Of a stretch of 64,000 nt of DNA, positions 28,274 through 34,800 are shown piece after piece. A model generated the notes under the pieces. It was not told where the DNA came from. It saw only the letters and a list, made by a program, of their open reading frames with translations, and made no database searches. Location of the stretch: contig NZ_JBICTU010000033.1 of NCBI RefSeq assembly GCF_043197795.1, forward strand, positions 1 to 64,000. The letters are read 5' to 3'. How positions within the stretch are numbered: the stretch's first letter is position 1; every line of letters begins with the position of its first letter. The DNA comes from Sphaerisporangium sp040649355. GTDB taxonomy: Bacteria > Actinomycetota > Actinomycetes > Streptosporangiales > Streptosporangiaceae. The translations under genes and the position numbers were made by a program.

Positions 28274-29010
28274 CGTTCCAGCAGCTCGGCGAGGTCGGTG
28301 ACCACGATGTCGGCGCCGTGCTCGCGCAGCGCGTCCGCCTGCCCCACCCGGTCGACGCCGACGACGAAGGCGAACCTCCCCGCGCGGCCGGCCTCCACGC
28401 CCGCCAGCGCGTCCTCGAACACCGCCGCCTCCGACGGCCTGAGCCCGAGCGCCTCCGCGCCCGCGAGGTACATGTCGGGCGCGGGCTTGCCGGCGAGATG
28501 CCGCTCGCGGGCGGTGATCCCGTCGATCCGCGCCTCGAAGAGGTCGGCGATCCCTGCGGCGGCCAGCACCCGCGCCGTGTTGGCGCTCGACGACACGACC
28601 GCCCTGTGCGTCCCCGCGTCCCGTACGGCCTTCACGTACCGCACGGACCCCGGATACACCTCCACGCCGTCCCTGTCCATGATCGCCTGTACGAGCGCGT
28701 TCTTCCGGTTGCTCAGCCCGTACACGGTCAGCGTGCCGGGACGGTCGTCCGGCGAGCCCTCGGGGAGGGTGACGCCACGCGCGGCCAGGAAGCTCCTCGT
28801 CCCGTCCAGCCGCTCCTTGCCGTCCACATACCGGTCATAGTCGGCCGTCGCGTCGAACGGCACGAACGGGTCGCCCGTACGCTCGGCCCTTTCCCGCAGG
28901 AACGCGTCGAACATCGACTTCCACGCGGCGGCGTGTACCGTCGCGGTGCGCGTCAGCACCCCATCCATGTCGAACAGGCACCCCCGCACCCCACCAGGCA
29001 ACCCGAGCAT
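28270..29010 (-). CDS. beta-phosphoglucomutase, HAD superfamily
   Basis: This 246-aa HAD enzyme converts beta-glucose-1-phosphate to glucose-6-phosphate. Motif I is FDMDGVLTRT with Asp14 nucleophile and Asp16 acid/base; motif II Ser is in AVVSSSANTARVL; motif III Lys is in HLAGKPAPDMYLAGAEALG; motif IV is VFEDALAGVEAG. The cap contains KERLDGTRSFLAARG. ATG 29010 follows a G-rich run. Its stop overlaps the GH65 start by 4 bp, so the two are cotranslated. With pgi just downstream they form a disaccharide-to-glycolysis module on the minus strand. No sugar transporter is in the operon. Confidence 0.92.
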   Translation of the reverse strand: MLGLPGGVRGCLFDMDGVLTRTATVHAAAWKSMFDAFLRERAERTGDPFVPFDATADYDRYVDGKERLDGTRSFLAARGVTLPEGSPDDRPGTLTVYGLSNRKNALVQAIMDRDGVEVYPGSVRYVKAVRDAGTHRAVVSSSANTARVLAAAGIADLFEARIDGITARERHLAGKPAPDMYLAGAEALGLRPSEAAVFEDALAGVEAGRAGRFAFVVGVDRVGQADALREHGADIVVTDLAELLER

Positions 29011-29060
29011 CGGCCCCCCCCGACCATGATCTCCTCCCCTACGTACCCACCTTCGGCATC

Positions 29061-29092
29061 GCCACCTCACCGGCCGCTGCCGGTGAGGTGGC
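29061..29092. terminator. hairpin between the glycosyltransferase remnant and the GH65 operon
   Basis: A perfect 14-bp stem (GCCACCTCACCGGC and its complement) with the 4-base loop CGCT lies about 50 bp upstream of the beta-phosphoglucomutase start. It overlaps the stop codon of the glycosyltransferase remnant, where it may once have ended that gene. Confidence 0.6.
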
Positions 29093-29346
29093 ACGCGAAG
29101 ATCGGCGGGATCGGACCGAGGTCGGCCAGGTCGATGTGCCGGCCCACCGCCATCACCACGTGCCAGTCCGAATCCGCGAAGCCTTCGAGACACGCCCGGT
29201 AGACGTCGAGCTGGTCGTTGTAGGCGGTGCCGAAGGCACACGAGCAGCACCCGCTCGCCCTTCGCGGGCGGCGTCCAGCTCGTGTCCGCCATAACCCGCT
29301 CCGGCAGCGGTGACCACCCGGGCAGAACCCATCCGCTCAGTGCCAT
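29067..29346 (-). pseudogene. MGT-type glycosyltransferase remnant
   Basis: About 90 codons of a macrolide-type (GT1/MGT) UDP-glycosyltransferase remain. The minus strand reads DTSWTPPAKGERVLLVC, then after a one-base frame change GTAYNDQLDVYRACLEGFA and WHVVMAVGRHIDLADLGPIPP, before a stop at 29067-29069. This block is normally the middle of such enzymes. The N-terminal acceptor domain and the C-terminal HAGMGS-type donor site are both missing, and the frameshift lies after RVLLVC. It is a decayed fragment, not a small gene. Confidence 0.65.
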
Positions 29347-29467
29347 CCGCTCCGGAGTACTCTTCGAGCCCCGGGTCTCCGAACCAGGACAGAGCCGCGG
29401 CGCGGAGGCCGCCGGATAGAATCCGGAAATATCAGCACAAGTGAGTCTTTGGGTAGGAGTCGCCTCC

Positions 29468-29884
29468 GTGGACCTGAACTACTACCAGACCCTCATCGCG
29501 GTGGCGGACGACTCCCCGGTCACAGAGAGCGTGGTCCCCTCGGCTCGCGGCGCGCGCAAGACCGTCGCCGTCGTGCAGTACGAGATGCTGACCGGCAGCC
29601 CGTACGTCCACACCCAGGAAGACGTGCTGTTCGAGTCCTGGTTCAGGCGGCAGGACCTGCCGGAGGCCACGCAAGCCGACATCGCCAGGCTGCGCGACGA
29701 GTTCTTCTCCAGGGCACAGGCCTGCCTGCGCGCCTCGCCGCTGCCGAAGAAGTACGGCTGGGGCCTGGCCTTCGACGCCGAGGGCAGGGTGGCGCTCTGC
29801 CCGATGGACTCCAGGGAGTACCAGGACCTGCTCACCGACGACGCCACGAAGGTGCTCAAGGCCCTACGCTCCAGCCGAACCTGA
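29468..29884 (+). CDS. DUF6157-type conserved protein
   Basis: This ~138-aa soluble protein has the features I associate with DUF6157: NYYQTLIAVADDSPVTES at the start, KTVAVVQYEMLTGSPYVHTQEDVLFESWF in the middle and PLPKKYGWGLAFDAEGRVALCPM near the end. Function is unknown. The GTG at 29468 lies nine bases after AGGAG and is preferred; an in-frame GTG at 29441 would add nine residues but lacks a ribosome site. It appears to be a single gene. Confidence 0.75.
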   Translation: MDLNYYQTLIAVADDSPVTESVVPSARGARKTVAVVQYEMLTGSPYVHTQEDVLFESWFRRQDLPEATQADIARLRDEFFSRAQACLRASPLPKKYGWGLAFDAEGRVALCPMDSREYQDLLTDDATKVLKALRSSRT

Positions 29885-30016
29885 GCCACCCCGCCACCTA
29901 CGCCGAACGGGCCGAACTCCGCCATACCGGGTTGAACCAACGACCCCGCGTGATCCGTATCCGTCCTCTAGCTTGAAACGGCAGGTTCGTTCAGGGGCAT
30001 ACACGGGGAGATCAAC

Positions 30017-31105
30017 TTGTATCGTCACGGGGCACACGTCGCCTTCCGCACGAGCATCGCGTTCACCCTCACCGTCGCGGTGGGCTTGTACGGCGGTACG
30101 GCCGCCGCCACCGCGGACACCGGGAGCACCACGGGCAAGGCCGCCGGAGCGAAGGTCTCAAGCGTCATGGCGCGGAAAGTGAAGGTCGGGGTCGCCTACG
30201 ACATCGGAGGCCGCGGCGACCGGGCGATGAACGACAGCGTCGCGGCGGGTCTCGACCGAGCGGTGACCAAGTTGCGCTTGGGGACCGTCAAGGAGCTGGA
30301 GGCGAGCGCCGGCGAAACCGATGACGAAAGGGCCAAGCTGCTCAGCCGTCTCGCATCGGGTGGTTACAACCCGGTCATCGCGGTCGGCTTGGCCTATGCG
30401 TTTCCGCTGGCGCAGGTCGCTTCCAAGTATCCCCGCACGACATTCGCGATCGTGGACGACGCCACCTTCAAAGGCCCGAACATCTCCAACCTGCTCTTCG
30501 CCGAGAACGAGGCCGGTTTCCTCGCCGGCGCGGCGGCGGCGCTGAAGTCACGCGCCCACCACGTCGGTTTCGTGGGCGGCGTCAAGGACCCGCACAACCA
30601 GAAATACCAAGCGGGTTTCCAGGCCGGCGCCAGAGCGGCACGGCCGCGCGTCAAAGTGGACACCGGCTTCGTCTCCGTCTACCCGGACTTCAGTGGCTTC
30701 ACCGACCCGCAGAGAGGGAAGGCGAAGGCCAAGGCGTTGTTCAAGAAGGGCGCCGACGTGGTGTTCCACGCTGCCGGCGCCTCCGGTTCCGGGGTGTTCG
30801 CCGCGGCCAAGACCGCGGGCGGCCTGGCCATCGGCTCCGATGTGGACGAGGCGTTGAGCGCTGACCCCGCCGTCCGCGACGTCATCGTCACCTCGGCACT
30901 GAAAAGGGCCGACGTCGCGGTGTACGACTTCGTCAAACGCTTCACCGCGAAGAAGACGAAGCCGGGCATCCAGGTCTACGGCATGAAGTCCGGAGGCGTG
31001 GACTACGCCACCACGGGCGGCAAGGTGAACGACATCACGGCAAAACTCGACGCCTACAAACGAAAGATCGCCACCGGCACCATCAAGGTCCCCACCCGGC
31101 TCTAG
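30017..31105 (+). CDS. BMP/Med-type substrate-binding protein
   Basis: This 362-aa exported protein of the basic membrane protein (PnrA-like) family binds nucleosides or related ligands for ABC import in characterised relatives. A signal peptide (~1-35, SIAFTLTVAVGLYGGTAAATA) has no lipobox Cys, unusual for a Gram-positive binding protein. The family core begins VKVGVAYDIGGRGDRAMNDS, where the usual motif is D-GG--D--FN, and continues with NLLFAENEAGFLAGAAAAL, FVGGVKDPHNQKYQAGFQAG and FHAAGASGSGVFAAAKTAG. The TTG start at 30017 is seven bases after GGGGAG. No permease or ATPase genes are adjacent. The stop overlaps the next, convergent gene by 4 bp. Confidence 0.82.
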   Translation: MYRHGAHVAFRTSIAFTLTVAVGLYGGTAAATADTGSTTGKAAGAKVSSVMARKVKVGVAYDIGGRGDRAMNDSVAAGLDRAVTKLRLGTVKELEASAGETDDERAKLLSRLASGGYNPVIAVGLAYAFPLAQVASKYPRTTFAIVDDATFKGPNISNLLFAENEAGFLAGAAAALKSRAHHVGFVGGVKDPHNQKYQAGFQAGARAARPRVKVDTGFVSVYPDFSGFTDPQRGKAKAKALFKKGADVVFHAAGASGSGVFAAAKTAGGLAIGSDVDEALSADPAVRDVIVTSALKRADVAVYDFVKRFTAKKTKPGIQVYGMKSGGVDYATTGGKVNDITAKLDAYKRKIATGTIKVPTRL

Positions 31106-31653
31106 CGGACCACCGAAGATCTTGTTCGCCTGCGGCGCCCTTGTGTAGCACCCGGAGCTCCGGCGGGTTCGGAGACCGGCGTCCAGGTTTCGCTCGTGCG
31201 GGTGAGTCCGAGGTTGATCAGGGTTCGCACGGCCAACCCGACGAAGGCGGTGAGCTTTGGACCCGTCCCGCGTGCGCCTGCCAGGTCGGGACGGGCGGCG
31301 AGCGGCGGGGCCGCGTCGGCGACGGGTTTGAACGGGGCCATGGCGGGATGGCTCCACATGTCACCGCCCATGGCCACGGCGTCGACGACGGCCTTGGCGT
31401 TCCGCAGGTCGAGCCCGGTGTACTGGCGCAGCTCCTTGATCGCGTGGATCTGCTGTCTCTGGAGGGTCAACTGGGTGACGACGCGGTGCAGGTCCTGGGG
31501 CGTCGTCGGCCTCGGTGGCGGGACGAATGCTCCGCGCCTCTTTCGCGGGAACCTGGTCACGGCCACGATGACCACCACCACCGCGGCGACGGCCGCCACC
31601 ATCACGATCAGAAGCAGCAGCTCCGCGATCCCTATATTCGGCACGGACCGCAT
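31102..31653 (-). CDS. membrane-anchored protein with ribosomal L7/L12 C-terminal-like motif
   Basis: This 183-aa protein begins MRSVPNIGIAEL and has one membrane helix (LLLLIVMVAAVAAVVVVIVAV, ~11-30) followed by basic residues. A cytoplasmic segment then reads ALKEL-like IHAIKELRQYTGLDLRNAKAVVDAVA, which matches the helix-turn-helix of the L7/L12 C-terminal (ClpS-like) fold. A Pro/Ala-rich tail with a second mildly hydrophobic stretch follows. ATG 31653 is nine bases after GAGG; GTG 31668 is an alternative. Function is unknown. Confidence 0.65.
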   Translation of the reverse strand: MRSVPNIGIAELLLLIVMVAAVAAVVVVIVAVTRFPRKRRGAFVPPPRPTTPQDLHRVVTQLTLQRQQIHAIKELRQYTGLDLRNAKAVVDAVAMGGDMWSHPAMAPFKPVADAAPPLAARPDLAGARGTGPKLTAFVGLAVRTLINLGLTRTSETWTPVSEPAGAPGATQGRRRRTRSSVVR

Positions 31654-31684
31654 CGTATGACGCCTCACACAAGCAGTACAGGCA

Positions 31685-31713
31685 GCGGCCCGGTCTCCAG
31701 GAGACCGGGCCGC
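31685..31713 (-). terminator. terminator of the ThuA multidomain gene
   Basis: An almost loopless perfect inverted repeat (14-bp arms GCGGCCCGGTCTCC and complement around one A) lies 93 bp after the stop at 31806 on the minus strand, before the next gene in that direction. Confidence 0.65.
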
Positions 31714-31805
31714 CGTGGGATGTCATGCGCCGGTCGTCAGGACCGTGCGCTCGTACAAGGGGTGGCGGCGGGGACGGTCGAGGCGTCCCCGTCGCCGGGA
31801 TCTCC

Positions 31806-34800
31806 TTACTTCTTCTTGCTCTTGGCGGGTCCCGAGAGTTTGGCGATCACCGCGTCGGTGTCGCGGACGAGGACGTCACGGATCTCGGCGGTCGGCACGA
31901 TCTTCGGGTCGGCGGCGAGGGTCTTGAACTTCTCCAGCTCCTTGACGGTCTTGGCGTCGTTGTTCTTCGCCTCCTCCTTGCGGGCCTTGGTGAGCTGGGC
32001 CTGGAGCTTGTTGCCGCCGGCCTGGCTGAGCCTGCTGGTCGCGACGAACCTGTCGATCAACAGGCTCAGGTCCCTGGTCGAGGTGGTGATCCCGAAGGTG
32101 ACCTTCTGGGTGGTGACATTGCCCGCGTAGTCGGTCGCGGTGACCGACAGCGCGTGCGTGCCCAGCGTCAGCTCGTACAGCGCCTGCAGCCTGCCCGAGG
32201 AGTAGGCCCCCGCGTCCAGCGTGCCGGTCAGGGTCTTCACCCCCGAGGTGCTGTCCACGGCCTGCCAGGTGATCCGCAGGTCCTGGCTGTCGCCGTAGAT
32301 CTGGGTGTCGGAGATGCCGGACACCAGGACCGTGGGCTTGGTGCCGTCGATCTTGAGGACCGCGGCCTTCTCGGTCTCGACGTTGCCGGCCTTGTCCTTG
32401 GCCCGGTAGGCCAGGGTGTGGCCGCCGTTCCCGGTGACGTTGACCGGCTCGGTGTACGACTTCCAGGCGCCGCTGTCGAGCGAGTACTCGATGCCCGCAA
32501 GGCCCGAGCCGCCGTCGGACGCGGCGAGCGTGACCGGCACGGTGGCGCCGTGCCAGCCGTCGTCGTTGGCGGGAGCGAACTGCGCCGTGGTCAGCGGCGC
32601 CGTGGCGTCCTTCTTCACCTCGATGGTGCCGTCGGCGGTGTTACCCGCCTTGTCGGCGGCCCGGTAGGCCACCTTGTGCACACCGTCGGCCGACACGCTC
32701 ACCGGGTCGGTGTACGGCGCCCACGGGCCGCCGTCCACGCTGACCTCGGTGGAGGCCAGCCCCGATCCGCTGTCGGAGGCGGTCACCGTGACCGCCACGC
32801 TGGAGACGAACCAGCCGTCGCCGCCGTCGGGCGCCGCCGGGGTGGTCGCCGCGGAGACCTTCGGCGGCGTGGTGTCCGCCGGCTGCCCCCACGAGGCGTG
32901 GAAGAAGTCGAACTTCGCCGTCTTGGACGCCGCCGCGTTGACCCCGAAGGCGAAAACGCCGACCTTGCCGCCGCTCACCGCCGCGTTGACCAGGCCGGTG
33001 CCGATCTCGGTCCAGGCCTTGCCGTCGGAGGAGGCGAACCCGCGGTAGGTGGTGCCGGCCCTGGTCAGCCGCAGCCACCACACGCCCTGCGTGAGGTCGC
33101 TGAGCTGCGGCTGCGGGTTCTGTACGGCGTCGCCTATCTCACTGCGGAACTCCACCCTGCGCGAGGTGGCGCTGTCGGCGAGGTAGTCGAGCTTCACGTA
33201 GTTGGCGTCGTCGAGGTAGGCGATCAGCCCGCCCTGCTGGTACGCCTCGTTGAACGCCGAGCCGTCGATCTTCGTCTCCACGCTCCAGTCCCCGGACGGC
33301 GGGGTCTGCAGGATGAAGTTCTTCGCTCCGCTGTTGTCGGTGCCGTAGATGTCGCCCTTGCTCGTGTCGATCTCCAGGTTGCCGCCGGTCACCCGGGTCG
33401 CCGCCGCGTCGGGACGGACGACGGTGGACCACCGGCAGGCGTCCAGGGAAGTGCCGTCGAACTCGTCGTCCGGCGTCACCGGGCCCGCGCTGGCGTCGGG
33501 CGTGAGCTGGAACCAGTCGAACGCGGCGTCGATGACGGGCCTGGCGCCGGTGCTGGCGAAGGACGCCAGTCCGATGCGCGGGTTGACGATGCCGGCCATG
33601 GCCTTGTCGGTCTGCGGCATCGCCGTCCAGGTCAGCCCGTCGGCCGAGTAGGAAGCGGTGAGGGTGGTGCCGTTGCTGGCCAGCCGGACGTAGACCGTGT
33701 TCGGGAACGCGGCCCCGAGGTTGGCGGTGTTGGACGCCGCCACCTCGTTCGGCACGCCCGCCTCTTCCCTGATGAACTGGAAGATGCGCGTGGCCGGGTC
33801 GTTGGTGGTACGCCCCTGGATCACCATCTTGGCGTAGTTGTCGTCGTCGCCGTAGAGGATGAGGCCCGCCTGCTGGTAGGCGTCCTTGGCGGCGATCGTC
33901 AGCTTCGCCGTGGCCTGCCAGGCCCCGCTCGGCGTGGGCTGCAGCACCATGTTGGGGATCGGGGTGTTGCTGGTGCCGTAGATGTCCGCGAGGGCCGTGG
34001 GGATGTGCAGGGCGCCGCCTGCCACCCGCAGGTCCTGGTTCTCGCCCAGCACGGTCCACCGCGAGCGGTCGAGCGCGACGCCGTCGAAGCCGTCGGACTT
34101 GCCGGTGAGGCAGGTGGTGCCGGGGCTGTCCACGGTGATGCGGACATGCTCGGTGCGGGACGCGCCCTTGGCGTCGGTCACGGTGACGGACGCGTCGTAG
34201 CTGCCGGGCGCGGTGTAGGTGTAGGAGGCGTCGGGCGTGGTGGGAGCCGGGGCGCCGGCCACGCCGAGGTTCCACTTGTAGGTGAGCGGCGTGTCGCCGT
34301 CGGGGTCACTGGCCTCGGCGTGCAGGCTGACCTGCAACGGCGCCGGGCCCTTGTCCGGGGTCGCGTTGACGACGACGGCGGGGCGCTGGTTGTCGGTGAC
34401 GCCCTTGCCGATGAAGTCGGTCCAGTTGACGTTGAGGAGCCCACCGGTGTTGTCGCTGCCCGCGGGCCTGCGGACGACGAAGTACAGGGGTCCGCTGGAC
34501 GTCGGCGGGTCGGTCAGCGTCAGCGGGAAGTCGCTGAAGGTCTGCCAGCCGCCGGTGTTGGTCACCGCGACCTTGCCCACCAACGGCCCGTCGGCCTTGC
34601 CCGCGTGGACCTCGATCGTGCCGCCCGTGGAGGCGGAGGACGCGCGGAAGCTCAGGCCGCTGACCCCCGACAGGTTGACCGGGTCGTGGCTCCAGTAGTC
34701 GCCGTCCTCGATGAACCCGATGTTGTTGAAGCCGCCCTGCGTGTCGGTGGTGGTCTCCACCTTCACCCCGGGGTCACCGGTGCCGGCGGCGCCGGGGACG

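Noticed and set aside
26321..28840. Plus-strand open frame of 839 codons across two genes
   Set aside because: It is antisense to the GH65 and beta-phosphoglucomutase genes, whose catalytic motifs are clear; composition is that of a complement shadow.
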